From positions 1-47,287 of the forward strand of contig DATKPC010000028.1 in the NCBI GenBank assembly GCA_035524275.1: DNA of 47,287 nucleotides, in the 5' to 3' direction. This document shows positions 1 to 8,597 of the stretch, in pieces. The stretch is from DATKPC01 sp035524275 (GTDB lineage: Bacteria; Pseudomonadota; Gammaproteobacteria; Burkholderiales; Burkholderiaceae_F). Below the pieces are notes generated by a model that saw only the letters and a list, made by a program, of their open reading frames with translations, made no database searches and was not told the origin of the DNA. How positions within the stretch are numbered: position 1 is the stretch's first letter; the number at the start of each line of letters is the position of its first letter. The position numbers and the translations under genes were made by a program.

Positions 1-40
1 CGTCTGAGCGAACGACCTGCGTCATCGCGACGACGAGACT

Positions 41-83
41 CCCCTCGCCCGCGCAGCGGGAGAGGGGTGGGGGAGAGGGCCGG
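41..83 (+). repeat. REP-like element, copy 1
   Basis: A GC-rich motif opening CCCCTCGCCCGCGCAGCGGG and continuing into an AGAGGGGTGGGGGAGAGGGCC tail (written here only as a description of its G-rich end). It nearly matches the right arm of the inverted pair at 8505-8647 and lacks one base in the hairpin loop. The C-rich and G-rich halves can fold into a short hairpin followed by a purine-rich tail, as in interspersed REP-type repeats. It lies just past the stop of the hemJ-like gene, where it could end or stabilise the transcript of the leuS-hemJ operon. The remaining bases of 1-112 show nothing else I can name. Confidence 0.7.
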
Positions 84-112
84 CGCACGCTCGCGCGCAG
101 CCACTCCCGCGA

Positions 113-535
113 TCAGAACGGCTTCAGCACGACGAGGATCACGGCGGCCGTCAGCAGCACGGTCGGAACCTCGTTGAAGTAGCGGTACCAGACGTGGCCG
201 TGCCGGTTCTCCCCGCGACGGAAGCGCCCGAGCAGCGCGCCGCAGGCGAAGTGATAGGCGACGAGCAGGATCACGATCGCGAGCTTCGCGTGGAGCCACG
301 CGTTGCCCGGCCCGCGCCCGATGCCGTAGCCCAGCCAGAGCCACAGGCCGAGGACCAGCGCGAGCGCGGCGAGCGGTTGCATGAAGCGGTAGAGCCGGCT
401 CGACATCCCGATTAGCAGTTCGCGCTCGGCGTCCGTCGAGACCATCGCCAGGTTGACGTAGATCCGCGGAAGGTAGAACAGCCCGGCGAACCAGCTCGTC
501 ACGAAGATGATGTGGAAGGTCTTGACCCAGAGCAT
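113..535 (-). CDS. hemJ: HemJ/CopD-like membrane protein, probable protoporphyrinogen IX oxidase
   Basis: A 140-residue integral membrane protein with four hydrophobic helices. The N-terminus carries the HemJ signature: His8 in the first helix followed by WFAGLFYLPR. HemJ oxidises protoporphyrinogen IX to protoporphyrin IX, the penultimate step of heme synthesis, in the inner membrane; this is known for the family and inferred here. Length matches the family (about 140-150). ATG is at 533-535, only 8 bases after the proA stop, so it is probably the last gene of the leuS-lptE-holA-proA-hemJ operon. No clear Shine-Dalgarno sequence precedes it, so coupling to proA is likely. Some databases label this family simply CopD-like; HemJ is preferred because of the N-terminal motif. 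Confidence 0.85.
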   Translation of the reverse strand: MLWVKTFHIIFVTSWFAGLFYLPRIYVNLAMVSTDAERELLIGMSSRLYRFMQPLAALALVLGLWLWLGYGIGRGPGNAWLHAKLAIVILLVAYHFACGALLGRFRRGENRHGHVWYRYFNEVPTVLLTAAVILVVLKPF

Positions 536-543
536 GGCGGCGT

Positions 544-1902
544 TCAGCGGCGAAGTTCGCCCTGGCCGAGGACCACGTACTTGACCGACGTGAGGCCCTC
601 GAGGCCGACCGGGCCACGCGCGTGCAGCTTGTCGTTGGATATCCCGATCTCGGCGCCGAGCCCGTATTCGAAGCCGTCGGCCATCCGCGTCGAGGCATTG
701 ACGATCACCGAGGCCGAATCGACCTCGCGCAGGAACCGCATCGCGTGCGGATGGTCGTCGGTGACGATGGCATCGGTGTGGTGGCTGCCGAATTCGTTGA
801 TGTGCTCGATGGCCTCGTCGATGCCGTCGACGATCCGGATCGACAGGATCGGCGCGAGGTGCTCGGTGCGCCAGTCGGCGTCCGTCGCCGCGACGACGCG
901 CGCTGCGGGCGGGAGTCCGGCGGCTTCCAGCGCGACGCGGGTGCGCTCGCAGGCGCGCATCTCGACGCCCTTGGCGGCATACAGCCGCGCGAGCGGCGGC
1001 AGCAGGCGCGCCGCGATCGCCTGGGCCACGAGCAGCGTTTCCATCGTGTTGCAGGTCCCGTAGCGCTGCGTCTTGGCGTTGTCGCAGATCGCGATCGCCT
1101 GCTCCAGGCTGGCGCGTTCGTCGACGTAGACGTGGCAGATCCCGTCGAGGTGCTTGATCATCGGGACGCGACTGACCTGCATCAGGTGCTCGATGAGGCC
1201 TCGTCCGCCGCGCGGGACGATGACGTCGACGTACTGAGGCAGCGAGGCGATCTGCGCGACGGCGGCGCGGTCGGTGCTGTCGACGAGCTGCACCGCGTCG
1301 CGCGGCAGCCCGGCTTCCTGCAGGCCGTCACCGACCAGCGCGGCGAGGGCGCGATTGCTCTCGATGGCCTCGGAGCCGCCGCGCAGGATCGACGCGTTGC
1401 CGCTCTTGATGCACAGGCCGGCGGCATCGATCGTCACGTTGGGGCGGCTCTCGTAGATGATCGCGATTACGCCGATCGGCACGCGCATCCGCCCGACGCG
1501 GATGCCCGACGGCTGCGGGCGCACGTCGTCGATGGCGCCGACCGGGTCCGGCAGCTTGGCGACGCACTCCAGCCCGACCGCCATCTGCTCGATCGTCGCG
1601 TCCTTCAGCGTCAACCGGTCGAGCGCCGCCGGGTCCATGCCGGCGGCGCGCGCGCGCGCGACGTCGCGCGCGTTGGCCGCGAGCAGCGGCGCCCGGTGCG
1701 CGCGGATCGCGGCGGCGACGGCGTGCAGCGCGCGATCCCGCGCGCGTCCCTCGGAGCGCGCCAGCCGGGTCGCCGCCTCGCGCGCCCGCCGGCCCAGGTC
1801 CTCGATGTCGCGCCGCAGCGCGCCGCCGGCGTCGCTGCCGCGCGCGGCGGATGCGGCCGCGGGTGCTTCGGTGTCTCGAACCATGCTCGTGTCGATGCCC
1901 AT
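544..1902 (-). CDS. proA: Glutamate-5-semialdehyde dehydrogenase (gamma-glutamyl phosphate reductase)
   Basis: ProA reduces gamma-glutamyl phosphate to glutamate 5-semialdehyde with NADPH, the second step of proline synthesis in the cytoplasm. The predicted 452-residue protein has the aldehyde-dehydrogenase fold with the ProA motifs IIYESRPNVT (about 148-157), LRGGSEAIESN (173-183) and the catalytic Cys284 in RYGTCNTMETL. The C-terminal part contains EFGSHHTDAIVT and EYGLGAEIGIS, typical of the family. The chosen ATG (1900-1902) follows the holA stop by 2 bases and has an AAGG about 8 bases upstream inside holA. It gives an N-terminus some 25-30 residues longer than the usual ProA (about 417), rich in Ala and Arg; ATG at 1882-1884 is an alternative. 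proB is not in this window. Confidence 0.96.
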   Translation of the reverse strand: MGIDTSMVRDTEAPAAASAARGSDAGGALRRDIEDLGRRAREAATRLARSEGRARDRALHAVAAAIRAHRAPLLAANARDVARARAAGMDPAALDRLTLKDATIEQMAVGLECVAKLPDPVGAIDDVRPQPSGIRVGRMRVPIGVIAIIYESRPNVTIDAAGLCIKSGNASILRGGSEAIESNRALAALVGDGLQEAGLPRDAVQLVDSTDRAAVAQIASLPQYVDVIVPRGGRGLIEHLMQVSRVPMIKHLDGICHVYVDERASLEQAIAICDNAKTQRYGTCNTMETLLVAQAIAARLLPPLARLYAAKGVEMRACERTRVALEAAGLPPAARVVAATDADWRTEHLAPILSIRIVDGIDEAIEHINEFGSHHTDAIVTDDHPHAMRFLREVDSASVIVNASTRMADGFEYGLGAEIGISNDKLHARGPVGLEGLTSVKYVVLGQGELRR

Positions 1903-1904
1903 GC

Positions 1905-2945
1905 TCAGCCTTGGCGCGGCGAACTGACCGCCAGTGCAATATCGGTCAATTCTAGCCAGGGGTCGGATCCGGCGCCGGCGACCGCCAGCCCCTTGACCAG
2001 TCGATCGACCTCCGCGCACCGCAGGACCAGCCGCGCAATCGCCTCGGCGTCGAGGCGGCGCGCGGCCCGCTCCATCGTCGCCAGCCGGGCGCCCCACAGG
2101 CGCTGGTCGCGAGCCACCTGCTGGAACGGCTTGCCGGCATCCAGTTCCTGGCGCACGCGGGCCAGCAGGCGGATCTCGTCGGTCACCGCCCAGGCGACAA
2201 GCGGCGCGGCTTCGCCCTCGGCGCGCAGCCCTTCGATCATCCGCGCCACGCGCGGTCCGTCGCCGGCCAGCATCGCCTGCGGCAGCGCGAAGACGTCGAA
2301 CCGGGCCACGTCGAGCACGGCACGCGCGACCTGCTCCTGCGCCAGGTCGCCGGGCGGGAAGAGCAGGCCCAGCTTCATGACCTCCTGGTGCGCGGCGAGC
2401 AGGTTGCCTTCGACGCGGTCGGCGATGAACTCCAGCGCGGCGCGCTCGGCGCGCTGCTCCTGGCGCCGCAGGCGCGCGTCGAGCCATGCGGGCAGTGCGC
2501 CACGATCGATCCTCGGAACGTCGACCCAGACACCACCGCGGTCGAGGGCCGCCGCCCAGCCGGACTCGCGCACGCGCTTGTCCAGGCGCGGCAGGCTCAC
2601 GATCAGCAGCGTGTCGTCGATCGGCTCGGCGGCGATCGCCGCCAGCGCAGCCCCGCCGTCCTTGCCCGGCTTGCCCCCGGGGATTCGCAGCTCGACGATC
2701 CGGCGCGCGGCGAACAGCGACTGGCTGCGCGCCGCGACGGCGAGCTGGCTCCAGTCGAAGCGCGCATCCGCGTGCAGCACCTCGCGCTCGTCGTAGCCGC
2801 AGCGACGCGCCGCGGCGCGGACCGCATCCTGCGCCTCGATGGAAAGCAGCGCCTCGTCCCCGGCGATCGCATAGACGGGCGCGAGCCGCCCGTCGCGCAG
2901 GCGGGCGTCCAGGTGCGCGCGAAGCTGGTCAGCCTTGACTTGCAC
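1905..2945 (-). CDS. holA: DNA polymerase III subunit delta
   Basis: The delta subunit is the wrench of the clamp loader: it opens the beta sliding clamp during loading at primed DNA. The 346-residue product has the usual length and the family pattern: an N-terminal AAA+-like domain starting VYAIAGDEALL (about 24-34), an IVSLPRLDKR-type strand near 115-124, and a C-terminal helical collar ending PWLELTDIALAV. The start is GTG (2943-2945), which overlaps the end of lptE by 17 bases; this lptE-holA order is common in proteobacteria and fits translational coupling. It is the third gene of the leuS operon. No anomalies are visible. Confidence 0.95.
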   Translation of the reverse strand: MQVKADQLRAHLDARLRDGRLAPVYAIAGDEALLSIEAQDAVRAAARRCGYDEREVLHADARFDWSQLAVAARSQSLFAARRIVELRIPGGKPGKDGGAALAAIAAEPIDDTLLIVSLPRLDKRVRESGWAAALDRGGVWVDVPRIDRGALPAWLDARLRRQEQRAERAALEFIADRVEGNLLAAHQEVMKLGLLFPPGDLAQEQVARAVLDVARFDVFALPQAMLAGDGPRVARMIEGLRAEGEAAPLVAWAVTDEIRLLARVRQELDAGKPFQQVARDQRLWGARLATMERAARRLDAEAIARLVLRCAEVDRLVKGLAVAGAGSDPWLELTDIALAVSSPRQG

Positions 2946-3435
2946 GGGGCTTGATCGCGCCGAGCCGCCGCAGCACCTGCTGCACCAGGTCGCTGCGCAT
3001 GTCGCGAAAGAGCAGCGCCTCCTCGCTCTCCTTCGCCAGGACCTGCGAGTCGTTGTAGGCGATGTCGCGCACCGCCTGCAGCGGCGTCGTCGGCAGGTAT
3101 TCGTAGCCCTTGCCGTCGTGGACCCGGATCGCGAGGCGGTAGCGCAACTCGTATTCGCGTGCCTGGCCCTGCGCGTTGTACGAGACGACCTCGCGCTGCG
3201 TCGTCTCCCCGCTGACGTCCAGAACCGCGGCGGCGGCCTCCGCGGTGTCGACGATGCGCGTGGAGGTGCCGATGCGGATCGTGCGCCGCAGTTCCGCGCC
3301 GAGGGCGGACGTTGCCGGCGTCGAGACGAAAAGCGTGTCGAAGGGCAGGTTCTCGGCGGCCCGCAGGTGGAATCCGCAGCCGCCCAGCGCGAGCGCGGCG
3401 ACGGCGACGAGGTTCCGCATCACCTTCCTCCTCAT
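2929..3435 (-). CDS. lptE: LPS-assembly lipoprotein LptE
   Basis: LptE is the outer-membrane lipoprotein that plugs the LptD barrel and helps place lipopolysaccharide in the outer leaflet. The protein begins MRRKVMRNLVAVAALALGGC, a short lipoprotein signal with a lipobox L-G-G-C and Cys20 as the acylation site, followed directly by GFHLR, the hallmark of mature LptE. Predicted length is 168 residues. Two in-frame ATGs (3433-3435 and 3418-3420) each have an identical AGGAAGGTG ribosome binding site. The upstream one is preferred because it adds an Arg/Lys-rich n-region; the downstream one would leave only 14 residues before the Cys. It follows leuS by 22 bases and overlaps holA. The duplicated start arises from a 15-bp triplication described separately. 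Confidence 0.93.
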   Translation of the reverse strand: MRRKVMRNLVAVAALALGGCGFHLRAAENLPFDTLFVSTPATSALGAELRRTIRIGTSTRIVDTAEAAAAVLDVSGETTQREVVSYNAQGQAREYELRYRLAIRVHDGKGYEYLPTTPLQAVRDIAYNDSQVLAKESEEALLFRDMRSDLVQQVLRRLGAIKPRASQG

Positions 3436-3459
3436 CACCTTCCTGGACCGCACCTTCCT
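3415..3459 (-). repeat. 15-bp tandem triplication carrying the lptE ribosome binding site and start
   Basis: On the minus strand, three consecutive 15-base units run from the leuS stop codon into lptE: AGGAAGGTGCGGTCC, AGGAAGGTGATGAGG and AGGAAGGTGATGCGG. Units 2 and 3 each contain a complete Shine-Dalgarno sequence followed directly by an in-frame ATG. Unit 1 has the same SD core but CGG in place of ATG. The first base of unit 1 is the A of the leuS TAG stop. The period of 15 keeps the reading frame. This looks like a recent local slippage duplication that gave lptE two, and nearly three, initiation sites. Confidence 0.9.
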
Positions 3460-6094
3460 AGACCGCGATCGTGACGAGCCTCGGCCGCACCACCTTGCTG
3501 AAGCGGACCGGCTTGCCTTCGATGAACCGCTGCACGTTGGCCTCGTTGACCGCGGCCTCGATGATCGCCGAGTCGCTGGCATCGGCGGCGACACGGATGC
3601 TGCCGCGCACCTTGCCGTTGACCTGGACCGCGAGGTCGATCTCGTCCGCGGCGAGCGCGTCGGCGGCCGGCTGCGGCCAGGGCGCGTCCAGCAGGTCGTC
3701 GTGCTCGGCGGCGAAGCCGAGGCCCTGCCATAGCGCGTGCGTGATGTGCGGCGCGATCGGATAGAGCACGCGCAGCAGGATGCCGGAGGATTCGCGCAGC
3801 AGCGCCGGGGAAGCGCCGCCTCCCGCGGCGGCGCAGGCCTCGAGCGCATTGAGCATCTTCATCGACGCCGAGACGACCGTGTTGTACTGCATCCGGTCGT
3901 AGTCGAACTCGGCCTGCTTCAGTTCGGCATGCACGATGCGTCGCGCATCCTTTTCGTGCGGCCGCAGCGTGCCCGCGACGAGCGCGCCGGCGTCGGCGAT
4001 CGACGCGCGATGCTGATGGCAGAACTGCCACAGGCGCCGCAGGAACCGGTAAGTCCCCTCGGCGCCGGAGTCGGACCACGCCGCGCTCTGGTCGGGCGGT
4101 CCGGCGAACATCACGAAGGCGCGCGCGGTGTCGGCGCCGAACCGCGCGATGATCTCGCGCGGCTCGACGACGTTGTTCTTGCTCTTCGACATCTTCTCGA
4201 TGCCGCCCAGCTGCACCGGATTGCCGTCCTCCTTCGCGATCGCGCCGACCGGGCGGCCGCGATCGTCGCAGCGCACCTCGACCTCCGAAGGGTAGAACCA
4301 GCGCCGGCGTCCGCTCGCGTCCTCGCGGTAGAAGCAGTCGTTGAGCAGCATGCCCTGCGTGAACAGCCGCTTGAACGGCTCCCCGAACGTCACCAGGCCG
4401 ACGTCGCGCATCACCTTGGTCCAGAAGCGCGCGTACAGCAGGTGCAGCACGGCGTGCTCGATGCCGCCGATGTACTGGTCCATCGGCATCCAGTAGTCGT
4501 TGCGCGCATCGACCATCGACTCGCTCGCGTCCGGCGAGCAGTACCGCATGAAGTACCACGACGAGTCCACGAACGTGTCCATCGTGTCGGTCTCGCGGCG
4601 CGCCGGTGCGGCGCAGCGCGGGCAGCGGCAGTGCAGGAACTGCGCGGACCGCGCCAGCGGGTTGCCGGAGCCGTCCGGCACGAGGTCCTCCGGCAGCAGG
4701 ACCGGCAGGTCGGCGTCCGGCACCGGGACCTCGCCGCAGACGTCGCAATGGACGATCGGGATCGGCGTGCCCCAGTAGCGCTGGCGCGAGATGCCCCAGT
4801 CGCGCAGCCGGTACTGGACCTGCTCGTGTCCGAGCCCGCGCGCCTCCAGGTCGGCGCGGATCGCCGCGACCGCGCCGGCGTGCGGCAGGCCGTCGTAGGC
4901 GCCGGACCCGATGCAGGTGCCGCGCTCCTTGTCGGCGTACCACGGCTGCCAGCGCTCGACGCTGAACGTCTCGCCCGGTACCGCGATGACCTGCCGGATC
5001 GGCAGGCCGTACTTCCTCGCGAACGCGAAGTCGCGCTCGTCGTGCGCCGGCACTCCCATCACGGCGCCCTCGCCGTAGCCCATCAGCACGTAGTTGCCGA
5101 TCCAGACCTCGACCTCGTCGCCGTTGAGCGGGTGCCGCACCCTGAAGCCGGTGGCAACCCCCTTCTTTTCCATCGTCGCGATGTCGGCCTCGGCGACGCC
5201 GCCGGCGCGGCATTCGTCGATGAACCGCATGAGCTCGGGTCGCCCCGCGGCGAGGCGCAGCGCGAGCGGGTGCTCCGCCGCGACGGCGACGAACGTGACG
5301 CCCATGATCGTGTCGGCCCGCGTCGTGAAGACGCGCAGCTCGCCCGGCTCGCCGTCGAGCTCGTAGGGGAACGCGAAGTTCACGCCGCTGCTGCGCCCGA
5401 TCCAGTTCTCCTGCATCAGCCGGACCTGCTGCGGCCAGCCGTCGAGCTGCGCGAGGTCCGAGAGCAGCTCGTCGGCGTAGCGGGTGATCGCCAGGTAGTA
5501 GCCCGGGATCTCGCGCTTCTCGACGACCGCGCCGGAGCGCCAGCCGCGGCCGTCGATCACCTGCTCGTTGGCGAGCACCGTCTGGTCGACCGGATCCCAG
5601 TTGACCACCTGCGTCTTGCGGTAGGCGATGCCGCGCTCGAGCATCCGCAGGAACAGCCACTGGTTCCAGCGGTAGTAGTCGGGCCTGCAGGTCGTCACCT
5701 CGCGCGACCAGTCGAAGGCGAGTCCGAGCGGCTCCATCTGCGACTTCATGTCCGCGATGTTGTCGTACGTCCAGCGCGCCGGCGCGACCTTCTTCTCGAT
5801 GGCGGCGTTCTCCGCCGGCAGGCCGAAGGCATCCCAGCCCATCGGCGTCATCACGTTGTAGCCGCGCATCCGCAGCACGCGGTACATGACGTCGTTGAGC
5901 GTGTAGTTGCGGGCATGCCCCATGTGCAGCTTGCCGCTGGGATAGGGCAGCATCGAGCAGACGTAGAACTTCGGCTTCGGCTTGCCGTTGCGGTCGAGCG
6001 CGTGCTCGACCGCGGTGTAGGCGCCGCGTGCGCGCCAGTGCGCCTGCGCCTCGGCTTCAACCTGCTGCGGCTGGTACTTGTCGTGCATCGTCAT
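3458..6094 (-). CDS. leuS: Leucyl-tRNA synthetase
   Basis: LeuS charges tRNA-Leu with leucine in the cytoplasm. The 878-residue protein has the class I signatures: HMGH at 57-60 within PYPSGKLHMGHARNY, and KMSKS at 634-638 within GIEKMSKSKNN. Between them lies the inserted CP1 editing domain (about 225-420), with TTRADTIMGVTFVA and the later DERDFAFARKYGLPI typical of its hydrolytic pocket. The C-terminal anticodon-binding domain ends in the VQVNGKVRGSI segment. Length compares with about 860 in E. coli. The ATG at 6092-6094 gives MTMHDKYQ; a second ATG two codons on is possible. The frame stays open far upstream to 6490, but that part is antisense to uvrD and has no family similarity. It heads the five-gene minus-strand operon. 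Confidence 0.98.
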   Translation of the reverse strand: MTMHDKYQPQQVEAEAQAHWRARGAYTAVEHALDRNGKPKPKFYVCSMLPYPSGKLHMGHARNYTLNDVMYRVLRMRGYNVMTPMGWDAFGLPAENAAIEKKVAPARWTYDNIADMKSQMEPLGLAFDWSREVTTCRPDYYRWNQWLFLRMLERGIAYRKTQVVNWDPVDQTVLANEQVIDGRGWRSGAVVEKREIPGYYLAITRYADELLSDLAQLDGWPQQVRLMQENWIGRSSGVNFAFPYELDGEPGELRVFTTRADTIMGVTFVAVAAEHPLALRLAAGRPELMRFIDECRAGGVAEADIATMEKKGVATGFRVRHPLNGDEVEVWIGNYVLMGYGEGAVMGVPAHDERDFAFARKYGLPIRQVIAVPGETFSVERWQPWYADKERGTCIGSGAYDGLPHAGAVAAIRADLEARGLGHEQVQYRLRDWGISRQRYWGTPIPIVHCDVCGEVPVPDADLPVLLPEDLVPDGSGNPLARSAQFLHCRCPRCAAPARRETDTMDTFVDSSWYFMRYCSPDASESMVDARNDYWMPMDQYIGGIEHAVLHLLYARFWTKVMRDVGLVTFGEPFKRLFTQGMLLNDCFYREDASGRRRWFYPSEVEVRCDDRGRPVGAIAKEDGNPVQLGGIEKMSKSKNNVVEPREIIARFGADTARAFVMFAGPPDQSAAWSDSGAEGTYRFLRRLWQFCHQHRASIADAGALVAGTLRPHEKDARRIVHAELKQAEFDYDRMQYNTVVSASMKMLNALEACAAAGGGASPALLRESSGILLRVLYPIAPHITHALWQGLGFAAEHDDLLDAPWPQPAADALAADEIDLAVQVNGKVRGSIRVAADASDSAIIEAAVNEANVQRFIEGKPVRFSKVVRPRLVTIAV

Positions 6095-6177
6095 CGCGGA
6101 TCGGTCGTGGGCGGCGCGTGCGTCGCGACGGCCCGGCCCCTCGCCGGGCCGTCGCGGGATGCAGCGCCGAATCGCGG

Positions 6178-6204
6178 ATTCTAGCCTTCGACCCGCCCGT
6201 ACAA
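6178..6204 (-). promoter_or_regulatory. Candidate leuS promoter
   Basis: On the minus strand TAGAAT (6183-6178) is a 4-5/6 match to a sigma-70 -10 box, and TTGTAC (6204-6199) lies 15 bases upstream as a weak -35. It would give a leader of about 75 bases before leuS. It overlaps the uvrD -10-like hexamer on the other strand, so the two genes would be served from one 118-base divergent region. The match is visual only. Confidence 0.35.
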
Positions 6205-6205
6205 T
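6200..6205 (+). promoter_or_regulatory. -10-like hexamer TACAAT just upstream of uvrD
   Basis: TACAAT ends 7 bases before the chosen uvrD ATG at 6213. A transcript from this box would start at or next to the start codon. No Shine-Dalgarno sequence lies between. No convincing -35 is visible at the expected distance. Such AT-rich hexamers are rare by chance in this G+C-rich sequence, but the call rests on one hexamer. Confidence 0.35.
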
Positions 6206-6212
6206 GCCGCCC

Positions 6213-8480
6213 ATGTCGCGCATCCTGGAAAACCTCAATCCGCAGCAGCTCGCCGCCGTCACGCTCGAGGAACGCCATGCGCTGATCCTCGCCGGCGCCG
6301 GCAGCGGCAAGACGCGCGTGCTGACGACCCGCATCGCCTGGCTGATCCAGACCGGCCGCGTCGATCCGCACCAGGTCCTCGCCGTGACGTTCACGAACAA
6401 GGCGGCGCGCGAGATGACGACGCGGCTCGCGGCGCTGCTGCCGATCAACACGCGCGGGATGTGGATCGGGACGTTCCACGGGCTGTGCAACCGGCTGCTG
6501 CGCGCGCACTATCGCGATGCCGGCCTGCCGCAGACGTTCCAGATCCTCGACTCGTCGGACCAGCTGGCCGCGATCAAGCGGCTGCTGAAGGCCCACAACG
6601 TCGACGACACCCGCTTTCCGCCGCGCGAGGTCCAGGCCTTCATCAACGGCGCCAAGGAGGAGGGGCTGCGGCCGCGCGACGTCGGGTCCGGCGACGACTA
6701 TCGGCGCCGCTGCGCCGAGATCTACGCGCTGTACGACGCGCAGTGCCAGCGCGAAGGCGTCGTCGATTTCGCCGAGCTGCTTCTGCGCTGCTACGAGCTG
6801 CTGGCGCGGGAGGAGCCGATCCGCTCGCACTACCAGCGGCGGTTCCGCCATGTCCTCGTCGACGAGTTCCAGGACACGAACCGGCTGCAGTACAAGTGGC
6901 TGAAGATGCTCGCGGGCGGCGGCGCGTCGGTCTTCGCGGTCGGCGACGATGACCAGTCCATCTACCGCTTCCGCGGCGCGAACGTCGGCAACATGGCCGA
7001 CTTCGAGCGCGAATTCGACGTCCGGGACGTCGTGAAGCTGGAGCAGAACTACCGCTCGCACGGCCACATCCTCGACGCCGCGAACGCGCTGATCCGGAAC
7101 AATCCGCGTCGCCTCGGCAAGAACCTGTGGACGGCGACCGGTGCCGGCGAGCCGGTGCGCGTCTTCGAGGCCGGCTCCGACGGCCTGGAGTCGGCGTGGA
7201 TCGTCGACGAGGTGCGCAACCTCGTCGCGGAGGGCGAGTCGCGCCGCGAAATAGCGATTCTCTATCGCGCCAATGCGCAGTCGCGCGTCTTCGAGCATGC
7301 GCTGTTCAACGCCGGCATCCCGTACCGGGTCTACGGCGGCCTGCGCTTCTTCGAACGCGCCGAAGTGAAGCACGCGCTCGCCTACCTGCGCCTCGTCGAG
7401 AATTCCGGCGACGACACGTCGTTCCTGCGGGTCGTCAATTTCCCGCCGCGCGGGATCGGCGCCCGGACGATCGAGCAGCTTCAGGATGCGGCGCGAGTCG
7501 CCGGAAGCAGCCTGTCGGCCGCGATCCCGTCGCTCGGCGGCAAGGGCGGAGCCCACCTTGCCGCGTTCGCCGCGCTCGTCGACGGCCTGCGGGCAGAAAC
7601 GCGATCGCTGGAACTGCCGGAAATCATCGCGGCGACGATCGACCGCAGCGGCCTCGTCGCCCACTACCGCGGCGAGCGCGAAGGCCAGGAGCGGGTCGAG
7701 AATCTCGAGGAACTCGTCAACGCCGCCAAGGCGTTCACGATCGAGCAGGGTTTCGGCTCCGGGCCGGCGGCCGTCGCGGTGGAGGCCGCCGCGGCGCCGG
7801 GCGAGGTCGCGGCGCAGGAGATCACGCCGCTCGCGGCGTTCCTGTCGCATGCCGCGCTCGAAGCCGGCGACAACCAGGCCGCCGAGGGTCAGGATGCGCT
7901 GCAGCTGATGACGATCCACGCGGCCAAGGGGCTGGAGTTCCATTCGGTGTTCATCACCGGACTCGAGGAGGGCCTGTTCCCGCACGAAAACAGCCTGACC
8001 GAGAACGACGGCCTGGAGGAGGAACGGCGCCTGATGTACGTGGCCATCACGCGCGCGCGCCGACGGCTGTACCTCAGCTTCGCGCAGAGCCGGCTGCTGC
8101 ACGGCCAGACGCGCTACGGGATCGCGTCGCGCTTCCTCGCGGAGCTGCCGGCCGATTCGGTGAAGTGGCTCACGCCGCGGCTGCGCTCGACCGACGGATT
8201 CATGGGCGCCCGGATCGGCACCGCGGCTTCGCGCGTGGCGTCCGCCGCGGGCGCGGGTTCGTTCGCGTCGGCCGCGGGCGGTACGGCCCACGGCGCCGCG
8301 GCGACGGCGGCCAACGGCAGCGGCTGGCGAATCGGCCAGAATGTCCGGCACGCGCGCTTCGGCGATGGCGTGATCGTCAAGCTCGAGGGCAGCGGCAGCG
8401 ACGCGCGGGCGAGGATCAACTTCGGCGCGCAGGGGATGAAGGAACTCCTGCTGTCGGTCGCGAAGCTCGAGGACGCCTAG
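6213..8480 (+). CDS. uvrD: ATP-dependent DNA helicase UvrD (helicase II)
   Basis: A 755-residue superfamily 1A 3'-5' helicase acting in nucleotide excision and mismatch repair. Visible motifs: Q-motif region LNPQQLAAVT (8-17), Walker A GAGSGKT (28-34), Walker B DEFQDTN from Asp217, GDDDQSIYRFRGA (motif III), QNYRSH (motif IV), and LMTIHAAKGLEFHSVF followed by EERRLMYVAITRARRRLYLSFA (motifs V-VI). The C-terminus (about 710-755) resembles the Tudor-like domain of UvrD/PcrA that binds RNA polymerase: VRHARFGDGVIVKLEG. A linker rich in Ala, Gly and Ser (about 670-705) precedes it. ATG at 6213 gives MSRILENLNPQQ, matching family starts; ATG at 6204 is three codons earlier. Rep is the nearest alternative, but the C-terminal domain favours UvrD. 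Confidence 0.94.
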   Translation: MSRILENLNPQQLAAVTLEERHALILAGAGSGKTRVLTTRIAWLIQTGRVDPHQVLAVTFTNKAAREMTTRLAALLPINTRGMWIGTFHGLCNRLLRAHYRDAGLPQTFQILDSSDQLAAIKRLLKAHNVDDTRFPPREVQAFINGAKEEGLRPRDVGSGDDYRRRCAEIYALYDAQCQREGVVDFAELLLRCYELLAREEPIRSHYQRRFRHVLVDEFQDTNRLQYKWLKMLAGGGASVFAVGDDDQSIYRFRGANVGNMADFEREFDVRDVVKLEQNYRSHGHILDAANALIRNNPRRLGKNLWTATGAGEPVRVFEAGSDGLESAWIVDEVRNLVAEGESRREIAILYRANAQSRVFEHALFNAGIPYRVYGGLRFFERAEVKHALAYLRLVENSGDDTSFLRVVNFPPRGIGARTIEQLQDAARVAGSSLSAAIPSLGGKGGAHLAAFAALVDGLRAETRSLELPEIIAATIDRSGLVAHYRGEREGQERVENLEELVNAAKAFTIEQGFGSGPAAVAVEAAAAPGEVAAQEITPLAAFLSHAALEAGDNQAAEGQDALQLMTIHAAKGLEFHSVFITGLEEGLFPHENSLTENDGLEEERRLMYVAITRARRRLYLSFAQSRLLHGQTRYGIASRFLAELPADSVKWLTPRLRSTDGFMGARIGTAASRVASAAGAGSFASAAGGTAHGAAATAANGSGWRIGQNVRHARFGDGVIVKLEGSGSDARARINFGAQGMKELLLSVAKLEDA

Positions 8481-8504
8481 GATCGCAAGCGGCGGGCTTG
8501 CCTG

Positions 8505-8554
8505 CGACGGCCCTCTCCCCCGCCCCTCTCCCGCTCGCGCGGGCGAGGGGCGAT
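8505..8554 (-). repeat. REP-like element, copy 2 (left arm of inverted pair)
   Basis: A 50-base arm that is the reverse complement of 8598-8647 with one mismatch. Internally it can also fold: CCCCTCTCCCGC pairs with GCGGGCGAGGGG across a 4-base loop with one mismatch. It starts 24 bases after the uvrD stop. Confidence 0.85.
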
Positions 8555-8597
8555 CCGGCGTCGAGAATTGCGGCACCGTTCGTACGGCTGACGATGA

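Noticed and set aside
6095..6490. N-terminal extension of leuS over the uvrD start
   Set aside because: It runs through the divergent promoter region and antisense to uvrD; family starts match 6094.
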